Shown here: positions 13,480-24,697 of the stretch, piece after piece
Layout of the letters: every line of letters begins with the position of its first letter
How positions within the stretch are numbered: the first letter of the stretch is position 1
NCBI GenBank assembly: GCA_019671135.1
Contig: JAHRHY010000018.1
Location: 1,054,001-1,118,000 of the forward strand
DNA from: Linnemannia hyalina
Taxonomy: Eukaryota > Mortierellomycota > Mortierellomycetes > Mortierellales > Mortierellaceae
DNA: 64,000 nt
Direction of reading: 5' to 3'
The notes under the pieces: model-generated
Told to the model about the DNA's origin: nothing
Seen by the model: the letters and a program-made list of their open reading frames with translations, nothing else
The model's database searches: none
Position numbers and translations under genes: made by a program

Positions 13480-13785
13480 ACCTACACCCTTTTTTCTTTT
13501 GCCATTCTTTCTTCTCTCTCTTTCTTCTTGAACATACTCGTTCTGTATATACATCACTTTTCCACCCTTTTCCACTCTTTTTTTTTTTTTTTTCTTAGTA
13601 GTCCTTTCGGTACATACACAAACAATAATAGAAAACATGCTTCCTTCTTTCACAATCCATGCCATTAAGAACACTTTGTTCCATTCATACTGTCAAAGTA
13701 AACATGTCTATCGTTTATCAAAAACACAAGTATCATTAAAAAAACATAAAATAACTAGTCTCGTCGGACCATACCCTTCATCCCA

Positions 13786-15953
13786 TCAGAAGGGATGCTC
13801 CTTCCGGATCTCACGCGAGATAATCCACCGAACAGCATCCTCTACATCGTCAACAACCGCAGTCGCAGGATGGGTATGATGGTTTTCGTCCCCCTCCGGC
13901 TGAAACACCCCCGTCTTGACCAGCACCGATTGCCATCCATACCCGTTCGCCCCCGCGATGTCCGCATACGGGTTATCTCCAATCGCTATTAACATTTGCC
14001 GCCAAACGAAGAAAAAAAAAACACACACACACAAACGTGAAGGGAGAAAAAATAAAATAAGATCTGTCAGCTCGAGAATACTTCACTCTCATGAAAGCCC
14101 CATCTTTTCTCCTTTGACAAGAACCAAAACAACTCTCCAGAAAGCAATAAAGTACTAACCATAGACAGTCCTTCGCTTAGGCATGCCATCAGGTCCCAAA
14201 TGGATAGGCGCGATCCGGTTAAGAACCGCCTCAGCATACTGATAAGTTGTCGTCATAGGTTTCCCATACAACGTGTACTGCAGTTTGTGTCCTGTCTTGT
14301 CTTCGAATATCCGTTCCAGACATGTCCTGAATGTCCCCTGTGCGAACCTTGGTGTTGGGAACTCATTGCTCCATACCTAGGTATTATTTTTGTATAGTAC
14401 GTGGAGAGGGATATATGAGAGGGGTAGGTTAGGTGGAAGCAGGCGTGAGAAAAAAGTTTTTTCCCTGTCAAGAAAAGGTTCAGACATATAAGAGGGAGGA
14501 GATACGCAGAATATGTAGGAGGTGTCAAGGAACTTACGAGGTCAGAGTTGGAAAAGTAGAGAGGGACAGTTTGAGGAGTTGTGTGGAGCTCCTTTTGTGT
14601 CTTCGTCGTGTTCAGATAACCATCTATCCTCATGTTTGTACCAAGGGAGGAATGTCAGTTTTTTTCATTTCCTTTATGCGAGTGTGGGACAAGGGAGATC
14701 GAACAAACAGGATGACAGCATAGCAGGTGTAATAGTTTACCTTGAGAAGTCAGGGCGTCGATGATGACTTGAAGATCGCGACCCCAATCCACAGAGTCGT
14801 GAAAGACCATGATGGCGTCCACTGGACGACGCACATTCTGTAGATACTTCTATTCTCGATCAGAAAAAAAGATAACCATGATAGCAACACGTCCTCCGTT
14901 TTAGCGACCATTTGAAAGATCGTTCTAAAGATCGTGCACTTTCAACCCCACAAAAGTGGAGCTGGATCAAAATGAATTCAAGTCGAGAAGGGCCAATTAC
15001 CTCAGCCAAAGGAACAGAACGTGCTTCACACGCAGAGCTTGGACAAACAGAAGGGAAGACGGCATGGACCTCCTCTGGTGTGACGACATGTTTGAATCCA
15101 TAATGCTCCGCCACATGCCGACACTCGGATCCGTTGCCTCCGACGATGAGGACGTTCGAATCCTCGTACTTTTGAGCCAGTTCCCGCATCGGTGAGTGTG
15201 ATAGAATGAGTTGCTTTGGCGATATCTAATAATCATACGGGGAGTGGGCGAGGGAAGAGAAGAGACAGTAATGGAGATGAGAAGAACACAGTCGTCGAAG
15301 GTAAGGAACGTTAGTCATTGTTACTGTTGTTATGTCTATCAGCAGATTAGCCCAATAGTCAATAAAATCACCAACTACACCATATCGCCACCACTCTCAA
15401 GAGAACTTACGTGAACACCTATCTTCCTACTGAGCTGCTCGGCCTTGTCCGCTTCCTTGAGTCCACCTCCATTCGTCAAGAAGATGTACGGCACATTGTT
15501 CCTATTCAACAAGTGTTTCAATTAGCGACTTTCCTCAAAAACGTAGTTTCTTCTGTGCGCAACAAAATTACAAGCGAATCATTCCCCGCCCGTGTAACAT
15601 ACGACTGTAACAGTCCAAGAGCACGATGGGTCTGTGGAAGGACTTGCCTGCCCTACAAAACAGTTAAAAAAAGGTAGCAGCAAGTTTCAATCGAAACCCG
15701 TTAGTCCCTTCCTCTGACTTGTTCTGTCCATTCTGCTTGCTGAGGTGTATGCATGTGGTTGGTGTGAAATGGCAATGGCACCCACTTTGATGAGGACTCC
15801 GTCAATGTCAAAGACGACATTGTAATGAGCTTGAGGGACGATCTGGGTGCTGGAACTAGAGTTGTGCCTGCGGGTGTGAAAGCCTGCTGTTGTACTTGTC
15901 CTTGAGACACCGGTGACGGTGAGGAGGGTGCGAAAAGGGATCCTTGTTATCAT
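13786..15953 (-). CDS. Mitochondrial HAD-superfamily hydrolase, CECR5/HDHD5 type (yeast YKR070W-like)
   Basis: HAD-like phosphatase of the CECR5 family; the substrate is unknown even for characterised relatives. I join eight exons with consistent phases: 15953-15786, 15652-15603, 15501-15411, 15225-15001, 14846-14741, 14623-14538, 14376-14160 and 13985-13786, giving 380 aa. The first 35 residues (MITRIPFRTLL..., rich in Arg, Ser and Thr) look like a mitochondrial presequence. Motif I is VFDIDGVLIK, with the nucleophile Asp and acid/base Asp. The FLTNGGG motif and SHSPMREL follow, then YGKPMT, and motif IV is GDNPYADIAGAN. Length and motif order match the family. The second exon is only 50 nt and would be missed without splicing. 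The gene is convergent with the MscS channel gene and tandem with PDI upstream. Confidence 0.93.
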
Positions 15954-16287
15954 TGGCTGTCTGTTGCTGTTGGATTCTATCGTCTTGGTTGGTTGTAGTT
16001 CTGAGGGTGGTGTAGTTGTAGTTGCAAGAGAAGAAAGAAGAGAAATCACAAATTGCTCTTGGGGAACATTTTATACATAGGACGTCGTCCTCCTTTCCCT
16101 TTCACCCAAAAGGACAAGCAAAGTCAACACGGAGAATGAATGCTCCTCACATATTCAACATAACCATGGGATGACGCGGGTTGAGCTTGCAAATTATTTA
16201 ATACTCAAAAATACTTATTGTGCTATGTTACAAGGTTGGGTCCGCCAGTGTGGAATAAAAGAGTGCTAGAAAAGGGTGGGAACGTAT

Positions 16288-18221
16288 TTACAGCTCATCG
16301 TGCTCAATGTCCTCGGCCACGACAGGCTTATCCTCAGAGACCTTGACCTCAAACTTGTCGGTGGCGTTCTCGTTAAGGAACTCAATGAAATCCTCCTTGG
16401 AGCGGTTGCCGTTGTAGTCAATGTACTCGTCAACAGCGGCACCGGCCTTGCGGAACTTGATGGTGGGGAAGCCCTGGATACCGAAGGGAACGGACGAAGG
16501 GAGGTCGTTGGCAGTGGCATCGAGCTTGGCAATGACAATGTTCGATCCCTTGTAGGCCTCTCCAAGTTCCTCGTAGATGGGGGCCAAGTTCTTGCAGTGG
16601 CCGCACCAGGGGGCGTAGAACTCAATCAAAACGTCCTTGTCCTTGTTGTTCTCGACAATCTCGGCATAGGTGGTGGCGACAACGACCTTGACGGGGCCGT
16701 CGTTAGACTCGGGGGCAGCCTCGGACTTGACCGAGGGCTCGACAGTGCCGGCCAAGACATCATCAGCCAACTTCTGCATCCTCTCAATAGTGAGCTCACC
16801 CTCCTGGTCCAAGGGGAACTTGGCGCCGGTGACGACGTTCTGGACACCGAAAGCGGGCCACTGCTCCTTCAAGTTGATGTTGGCGGCGTGGGCGCCGAAC
16901 TTGGAGGCGTCAATGTAGGCAAAGTTCATCTTGCCCTTGAAGGACTTGGCGACCGCCTCGATCTCGGCGCTGTACTGGGTCTTTTGCTCGGGGGTGGCGA
17001 AGAAGAAGTAGGCGAGGGGGAGACCCGAATCCATGTAGCGGGCATAGTTGTTGGGTCCGATCTCATCCATGGTGGGGACAGAGTTCTCCTTAATGAACTC
17101 AACCAAGGACTCGGCATCGAAGGCACCGTCCAAGACGTTCTTGCCCTCATCGAACTGCTTGTAAAGAATAACACCGGATCCGGAGGCGACCTCGTCGCTG
17201 GACTCGATGACACCAAAGACGTAGTCGTCGCGGTAGACCTTGGCGATGCGCTCGAGCTCCTCGCGTCTTTCATCGTCCTTGGGGAGGACACCGACGATGA
17301 CGACCTTGTCGGACTTGGAGAAAGCCTCGAGAGTCTCGGCGGTAAGGTTAGAGACTGGGGGGAGGTTCTGCTTCTTGAGGTAGGAGACGATGGCATCGGC
17401 CTTGCGGGCACCCTGGTAATCGCTGGGGGTTCCCTCTCTGTTCAAAGGAAAAAAAAATTAGGGGTAAAGGAAAAACTTGTTAGTTTCTTTACATGACCCC
17501 CTGAAAACCAGACATGCTGTATTGGATTGGTGTACAAGGCGAACCATAGACAGCAAACTGCTCCTGCTTGTGTGAGAAAACACAGAAAGGCAAGGAGCAT
17601 GCATTCCTGTTGCTGTTGATGCTTCTTTGTTGGTGTGCCTAGTGTGTGTGAGTGCTTGCTTGTATCTTTCCATGGACGAAGTGTTCTTACCTGAAAACCT
17701 TCAAGGTGGGGTAGCCCTGAACACCCTGCTCCTGGCAAAGATCGGTCTCGACAGTGCAATCAACCTTGGCAATTGGGATGCCGTGCTCCTTGAGCTGGGT
17801 GGCAGCAATCTCGTACTCGGGGGCTATCGTTGTTCATATCAAGTGGGCAATGTACTCATTAGGATGGGAATATTACGACAATCAAGCTTCTTTTCGTGTT
17901 CGCCATCAACTTTGTGCATTCTGATGAACAAAACGCGCAGTTGGAACGACTTTTTTTTGTCCTGTATAGTCGGTTTGTTTCGTTGCTATCCTGGAAAGGC
18001 GAACAAGGTGACTACGAAGGAAAAAGAAGAGGAGACATACCAAGGGCCTTGCAGTGTCCGCACCAGGGGGCAAAGAACTCGACGAGCATGATCTTCTCGT
18101 CACCGACGGAGGCGGCAAAGTTCTTGGCGGTGAGGTCGAGAACGTCAGACTCGGCACGGACACCGGCCATCAAGGTGGTGGCGGCGATACCGACGAGGGC
18201 GATAGCAGAGGAGATACGCAT
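16288..18221 (-). CDS. PDI1: Protein disulfide isomerase (ER lumen, HDEL)
   Basis: Catalyses disulfide formation and isomerisation in the ER lumen. Exons 18221-18041, 17823-17691 and 17437-16288 join in phases 1 and 2 and give 487 aa, the usual size. The order is signal peptide ([20 protein letters not shown]), thioredoxin domain a with [10 protein letters not shown], redox-inactive b and b' domains, domain a' with [12 protein letters not shown], an acidic tail and the C-terminal retention signal HDEL. Cis-proline motifs GYPTLK and GFPTIKF are present. Codon use is strongly biased (very few rare codons), fitting a highly expressed gene. A truncated paralogue with the same intron positions lies 3 kb upstream at 21096-21826. 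I see no clear unfolded-protein-response element upstream. Confidence 0.97.
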
Positions 18222-19390
18222 GTTTTGTATATGGAGTTGTGTTGAGGAGGGAAGGGTGAGGGATGAGGGATGGAGATGAAGAAGAACAAAAATAAGTAGG
18301 GAAGTGTAGCGTATTAATATTCACACAGGGGAATGCACACGTACACTGTGACAGAGTGTTCTGTGGCAATGTCGATCTCACGTACACAGCCGGGCTATTT
18401 CTAATAATCAAGAGCAAGGAGCTCATTTCCCTGTGGTCCACTGTTGTCCGCCTCCCATTGGCTAGCTGCAAGCGAAGTACTAACGAAACCTTCAAATTCA
18501 TTCAAACCTTTCGTTCCTTTCTCTCCCAACTTCCCACCCTGTGTGCTGGCACTTCGTTTGTGGAACCACTCCCTTCATTGGAAGGGAAGAACAAATGCCC
18601 ACCTTGTCCAATTGCTCTCGTCCCTTCCTCCACACACCTTTCACGCCGTACTCATACCCGCTTACTGCTTATTATTTTCTCTAGACTGAACACCATGTCT
18701 TGTCATTTCATTTCGCGACTATAGTCGGATGGTAGCAGGGTATTTTCTTTCTCTCCGGTTTCTTTCACATCCCCATCGGGGACATTCTCCTACTTCTATC
18801 GTAGTTGCTTTTCTTTCCTCAACTCTTACCCTTTGAGAAACTGACAAGCAAATGAAGAACCAGGCGGCAGAACCAACCAGAAGCAAATCAAATGAACATT
18901 CCTGTACGCGTGTGTGTGTGGCGTGTGTTTAATTAAATGGGGAAGATGGGCTATTGGTCCTTGATCAGTGATCAGAACTTTATTTCTTTTCTCTCTTTGA
19001 TTCTGCGGTGGCGCATTTATCTTTGACACTCAAAGAAAAAAGAGGACTGGTGGCGTCAAGGGTGAATATCAGTAACCGACCGTTGGATACTTGTTTCAAA
19101 TCATAATAGGGTTAATCAGTGTGTAGACTATCAACGTCTCTTTCTTTGCCAGAAGAGGGTTCCCTCTGGTGAGGCGATATGATGGATCTGATCTGATTGT
19201 CAGGACCATTGAGGTGGTGGAAGACTGAGGGAGAGAAAGATGGAAGATAAAAAAAACGACGCCTTCTTTTGACTGTTTGTAGTCTCCCCCAGTTGGCATT
19301 GTTTGTATTTCACAGATAAAAAAGAGGTGCAGCTTCGTGTTTAATGTTTCTTTGTTACTTATATTCGTTCTCTCGACTCCTCCCTTAACA
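18222..19390. other. Upstream region of PDI
   Basis: Promoter side of PDI (minus strand). The stretch is unique sequence without repeats, and none of its open frames is convincing. Confidence 0.4.
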
Positions 19391-19680
19391 TATAACATCC
19401 AAGATTCTTATCACCGTTGTCATTGCCCTGCGATCTCGGTTACGCGTCCGCAGGAGCGAATACCGCCGTTATGACAGCGTGCTTTGACAAGGTAGAGGTC
19501 CCGAACGCAGGGACCGCAACCATTGATTATGCTAGCAGTCAGTTCGCTCGATTCGTACCACCAGCCCCAAAGATGTGTTTCCCTGCCAACACGTCAACTT
19601 TGACGCTTCACAGACATCTTCAACTTGCTCTCGAGAATGTTGCACAAAAGTATATCGATGAGTGCTCGGCAGCACACTGA
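19391..19680 (+). pseudogene. Decayed small secreted-protein ORF (start lost, frame shifted)
   Basis: A frame ending in a stop at 19678-19680 codes for a Cys-containing stretch (GYASAGANTAVMTACF, then APKMCFPAN and YIDECSAAH). Just upstream, in another frame, is KILITVVIAL, a hydrophobic run like the signal peptide MKFLAAIVVALGVLSV of the ORF at 20262. The expected ATG is absent (the sequence reads CCAAG) and the signal and mature parts are out of frame by one base. I infer a dead copy of a small secreted protein gene. The family is unknown to me, and an unrecognised intron could also explain the frame change. Confidence 0.35.
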
Positions 19681-19795
19681 GACATATACCTAACCTTGTT
19701 TGAGGACTGATTGGGAGGAGGCTCAGGGAAGAATAAAGTAATGTTCATTAGAAGTAATAATCATCCAACACTTCGTATTTTTTGCCTCTTCAATT

Positions 19796-20146
19796 TGGAC
19801 AGGACGCCCGCTTACGTGACCTGGACGCGGCCTGGATGTCCAGTTTCCTAAAATGTTAAGTCTGTTTCCTTTTTGTTTTTCGACTACCAGGTGGGAGATA
19901 CATATTCTAAGAGTCACCAACTGCCACGGAAGGAAGCTATGGTTCACTGCTACCCAGAGAGACCAACTTCACGCCGCTAGAGTGCCTATAGACCGAGCAA
20001 TTGACAAACGCGAATCAACATGCCCCAATTATGTGCCTGGACACCTATTTCTGCCTTATATAGCAGGTGAGTGGACACCGAGTTAACATTTTAGGAAACT
20101 GGCTGTCCAGGCCGAGTCCAGGTCACGTGAGCGGGCGTCCTGTCCA
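19796..20146. mobile_element. Miniature inverted-repeat element (MITE-like, 64-bp terminal repeats)
   Basis: The left arm 19797-19860 and right arm 20082-20145 are reverse complements, with about 58 of 64 positions matching. Both begin GGACAGGACGCCCGCT and include a CACGTG-like core and CAGTTTCCTAAAATGTTAA. The interior of about 220 bases has no transposase. This is the layout of a non-autonomous DNA transposon. A target-site duplication is not evident next to the ends. The element sits between the two small secreted-protein ORFs. Confidence 0.75.
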
Positions 20147-20261
20147 TCTTTAAGTCCATGGTTCCTTAATTTTTTCTTTCTTTGTCTATTTTTCTAGCAT
20201 CAGGATCATTTTTCCCTGTGAGCCTTTCCATACCCACCCAAACAACTCAGCCCTCACCAGA

Positions 20262-20754
20262 TGAAGTTCTTAGCCGCCATCGTCGTTGCCCTGGGTGTTC
20301 TTTCTGTTTGTGAATCTGCTGAAGAAGGCAGCATTAAATACACGCACCAAAAAAAACGGACGCATATACATCTGTCCTCCCACTCACTTTACCACAAAGC
20401 CAGCAGCGTGCAACTTACCTAAACCACCACGCTTCCTCCCCCCTCTCTCCCTCTTCCCCTCTTCGCTTAATAATGGTATCAGTTCGAAGTTCGTCCTGTG
20501 AACGAGCCACAAAGGCTCTGGAATGGACTCTCCAATATTTGAACGCAAAGAATACAGGCAGAGTAAAAGGGCATACCGTTCGAGAACGATGAGATTGCGC
20601 TCATTGACTGCGTCTGTAAGTTCCACGAGAAGAGATCAGAAAACCAGAGCTTGTTCTCTGAATACTGTGGATCCAGACAAGTCTCAGAAGGTTATGGAGC
20701 CTGATGTGGCCAGGTGCCTCAGCGGGAGCGTTGGCTCCAAATGTTATGGATAGG
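20262..20754 (+). pseudogene. Small secreted Cys-containing protein, probably broken
   Basis: It begins with a clear signal peptide (MKFLAAIVVALGVLSV) at 20262 and runs about 50 codons to a stop. Further on, different frames hold plausible Cys-rich mature sequence: ENDEIALIDCVCKFHEKRSE (from about 20586), then PDVARCLSGSVGSKCYG ending at 20752-20754. An intron could join the first two, but the last two overlap in different frames, which points to a frameshift. I do not recognise the family. It may be a relative of the decayed ORF on the other side of the MITE-like element. Confidence 0.33.
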
Positions 20755-21095
20755 TGTGAATCCTACCTGCTCAAGCTGCTCAGATACAATGGCGTCGGGT
20801 AGTATTATTTTTTTACCCCATTTTCAGATAGTGTTGTAAGCCGATAGAATAAATACAATTAAGTGGTAATAAAGAAAAGAAACGGTAAGAGTGTGTTTGT
20901 GAGTGAGTGCAACATGGTCCTTTGGCATGTATGCATGCGAAGCCCCCCCAAAAAAAGCAATTAGGAAGAAAATGTTTCCTAACCATTCACAGCAGACATT
21001 GGGCTGCTAGCAGCATCAAGAAAATAAAACAGACGTAAGCGCGAGGGGAGAGTGAAAGGTCTCTTTGTTCGTGTCTAAAACAGATGACAGATAAT

Positions 21096-21826
21096 CTACG
21101 CCTGGAGGAAGGAGACAATGGCACCAGCCTTGCGGTTGCCAGCATAGTTTTGAGACCGACTATTCCTATCGATCACACCAGCGAAGAACAAAATAAAGGC
21201 ACAGGCAAGTCAATTTGCATTATCATTTGTGAGAAGGACGTGTGTTTTGTTAGACATCACTAGGGGTAGACACATTCACACACACACACACACGGGCTTA
21301 TGCATAATAAAATAAACAACAACAATAGCAACTGTTTGTTATAATGCCTATAGACCTTGAGGGTAGGGTACGCCTGGACATCCTGTCCATCACAAAGCGC
21401 ATCCTCAGCAACACAGTCGACTTTTGCTAGCACCGTTTCTGACGACAATATCTTCAACCTCGCCGCCGCCATTTCGTACTCGGGAGCTATGGATCCATCA
21501 TTGCCATGGATCGAAAAGGCGGCATTTCACAGTCAGTGCTTGTTTTCTCTGTTGATCCGCTTCAGCAATCAGCCTTGAAAGACAGCGCGCTCTTCACAGT
21601 AGGGCTACTTGCCAAGTTCTTTACAGTGCTTGCGCCAGGGTGCATAGAACTGAACCATCACCACCTCGTTACTATGGATGGCCGGGTAAAAGGTTCCTGC
21701 AGCGAGCTGGAGGACATTGGATGGGGCAGCTGCAAGGACTTGGAGGTTGGCGGTCCATGCTGCCATCATCACGACCATCGCCACGAGACTGATCGCTCCA
21801 ATTGGTCTGGCGTTATGAATTTGCAT
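21096..21826 (-). CDS. Single-domain PDI-like paralogue with lost CGHC centre
   Basis: Truncated paralogue of the PDI at 16288-18221. Joining 21826-21613, 21486-21348 and 21165-21096 gives 140 aa in a continuous frame ending in TAG, with introns at the same positions and phases (1 and 2) as in PDI. The order is signal peptide (MVVMMAAWTAN region), then one thioredoxin domain in which the PDI motif APWCGHCK has become APWRKHCK. The first catalytic Cys and the Gly are therefore replaced and disulfide exchange by the normal mechanism is impossible. The cis-Pro motif AYPTLKVY is kept. The protein stops after YAGNRKAGAIVSFLQA, where PDI continues into its b domain, and has no HDEL. Both donors read GC rather than GT (TTG/GCAAGT and TAG/GCATTA), the second being weak. 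It could be a neofunctionalised secreted protein or a decaying duplicate. Confidence 0.6.
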
Positions 21827-24697
21827 TTTGAGAGAAAGATAAAAAAAGAAAAACAGAAGGACGAGATTGTGGAAAACGGGAGAGAGAGCTCTGCAAACTT
21901 TCTTGCAGGTAAGCTTGTGAAGAGGATGGAGAAAGAAGCTGGGCGAAAGGGAAAGGGAAAGAGTGCAGCAGCTTATGTCCCCCAAAACACTCAACAGCAG
22001 AAAACGTTTTTGAAGGTCAGCGTCCATGCTCATGATTACCCACTATATCCTTTGGTCAGATAGCCATTGGGCATGTGTGGGCATTCTATCATCGTAAGTG
22101 TTGTCGGCGAATTCTTTGCATTTCTCTCCTATTTATTCACCGTCAGGATTCTCTCATGGTGTTGTCTTTTGCTCATCTCGGATAATCACCCTGGTGAATG
22201 CATCTATCTCTTTTATTAGTTTTACGCCACATTGCATGTCTCAGTAGCCTCCTCATCCCTCCTTTATCCCTCTTTGAGTTCGTTTCTTGTTTGTGCAGCT
22301 GGCATATTTTTTCCAGGCAAAAAAAGCCTTATCAGATCGAAAGTACACAACAGGAAAAATAAACTTGCAAGTGTTGACGGTGATGGTGCTCAAAAAAGAG
22401 AGAAGAGCCGCTTGTTTCTTATCAGATGCAAAGAGGGGGACACCTTTCCACACCCAAACAGCGCCAACAATAGTAAACATGGCAAGGTCCTCCCCCTCCC
22501 TTACACGCTCCTCACCCACACATATACGTCCCTATCCCTAAAAGGGAACGATCCATACACTTGTCCCTGCGGTGGTACTTCCCCAAAATATTCGAACTAG
22601 CAGGCCAACACCATGTTCTCTTCCCCTCTTCCGACTCTTCTCCCATTTCGCATTTCCACCTCCTCATACGCCTTTTCTCGCCTCTTGACCTTACCCATTT
22701 GCTACATTTGGTTGCTGAGGGCAAAGTGACAAAGCAAGTATCTTCATTAGGGGTTTCTCTTGTAATCATATTTCCATTTGGTTGCTGAGGGCGAAGTGAC
22801 AAAGCAAGTATCCTCATTTGGGTTTTCTCATGTCATCATATTTCCATTTCAGAAGCTGGCACCTCAACCCGGCAAGAAATTTAGTCGCCAGCCGGGCGAA
22901 AACAAAAAAAAGGGGTGAAGAAAGGATTCATTGAAGGCTCCAATCGAACCATTGCACAAAGAGATGCGCAAGGAGAGAGGGATGGATGGGTATTTGATGA
23001 TCCTTTGTTGGACTTTCATGGGGCGAAGGTAAGGTGTTTAGTAATTGAGTGTTATGTCACACTCATTCTTGCTCTCTCTCTATCAATTGCGTCGAAACTT
23101 TGATCGATGCTGTCAACGCAGCTATTGTTTTCTGTCGATGGAAGCATATTTGTCAAGAAGAGAAAGGCTACATGGCAATTGATTTACCTTTTGCTTTGCT
23201 TGGTTATCTCTTAGGAATGACGTTCTTTGCCATGGCTATTCGATCTTCCGTCAGTCCCTTTCTTCTCTCTTACTCATCTCTAACTAGGCTTGCGAAACTA
23301 GGACCCCATTTGTCATGGATGTCATTGTTGTTGACGCGCGTATATGCTTCTTGGCAATGACATGTTCTATTTTTCTTACCGTTGTTTATGCCTTCCTCTC
23401 ATCCGCCGTTTCCTCTCTCTTTCTCTTCCTTTCTTGTAACTGAATATAAATTATCCCCTGTACATGTACCTACAGTCCAACCACCCAGTCTTGCCTTCCT
23501 TCTCCTCGCATTTTAACTCCCGATCGCATTTTCTACTTTCTCCAACTCAGCACATACGGGAAGGGACAAAGCGCAGTCAAATCTGGCTGGGCAAAAACAA
23601 ATGTCATCGTTCGCTTAACCCGCTTAGGGTTCCACTTGCAGGTTCTGTTGTACTCCATCTCCTCACCTGCTCATCTCATCCGGCAATGGATTCCTCCGGT
23701 TTGACTTGAACTCAGCTCTCATACAAGCACGCTAAAATAATCAGTTTTCTGCTGTAAGGAGGGAGGAGGAGCAGGCCTTTGGGGTTTGTTCCACGGATCA
23801 ATTCCTTTCTAGTTCTTTCGATATTTTTCAGGGGTGACAACACAAAGAAGGGTACCAACAACAACCAAGGCTGCGGTGATAAATGCCCCTAGCTTATCTC
23901 TCTGCTTGCGACAGCCTCTTCTTTGCAGTCGGGTGGGGTTTATGGCAAAATTGGCAATTTTTGAATGTCGATTTGAGGCAAAATTGGAAAATTTTGATTT
24001 TCGCTATGTTTCGCCGCTCTTCCTTTGCTAGCGTGGTCGACTGTGTATATCCAATTGGAAAGGCAGGGATGATCGCATCGAATGAAAAACTAAACAGGGA
24101 GGCATCGAAAACACGAGAAGCAAACAAAAAAAAAAGGTCGATCGCGATTTTCGTTTCTGTTTCTGTGTAGGGTGTTGCGTTGCTCCCTTGATCGATCAAT
24201 TGGAAGTTGATTGTGCTGAGTTCGAGTTCAAGTCAAGTGCAGTGCACCTCACTAGCTTACATTTGTTTTGGTGTTCAGTTTACGCTTTTTAGTTGATGGG
24301 TACCTCGACAGAGGTACTTTCCCTCTACATGGGCTTTTGTTTACTCACTTTGTTGCTTTTATGTTGCTTGTCTGATGCTGAGATCTAGCCGTATGCCTCC
24401 CAAAACCCCTCATGACTACCAACATACAAACGCCCACTCCTCCCAATTTTTTCTACTTGAAAAATAATAAATACTGCCATCTCCACCTGCCAATATCCAT
24501 CTTTTTTTTATTTTATCTTCATCCTCCTTCGACAACAACTTCATAGCAGAACCACTCTCATAGAGCGACATTGCAGCTATTCAGGCCGCCACTCCACTCT
24601 CACACTTTTTACCTCCCAAGACACTCATCTCTGACGTCTACCCCTGCGCCCTCACATTCATAATTCACCCTACACACACACCCTTCAACCACCCATC
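21827..24697. other. Gene-poor region upstream of the MFS transporter
   Basis: I see no credible gene in these 2.9 kb. It contains a 70-bp tandem duplication (22706-22845), several poly-A/T runs and a short perfect inverted repeat GTACCTC-GACA-GAGGTAC near 24300-24318. That repeat could be a transcription-factor site about 400 bases before the transporter start. Confidence 0.4.
22706..22845. repeat. 70-bp direct tandem duplication
   Basis: Two adjacent 70-base copies each start ATTTGGTTGCTGAGGGC and contain AAGTGACAAAGCAAGTATC and ATCATATTTCC. The second copy begins at 22776 and differs at a handful of positions. The unit is not a multiple of three and lies outside any gene. Confidence 0.85.

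Noticed and set aside
16276..17496. Plus-strand frame of 406 codons opposite PDI
   Set aside because: It is the antisense shadow of a highly codon-biased gene. It is made of Leu/Gly/Val-rich low-complexity sequence and has no family resemblance.
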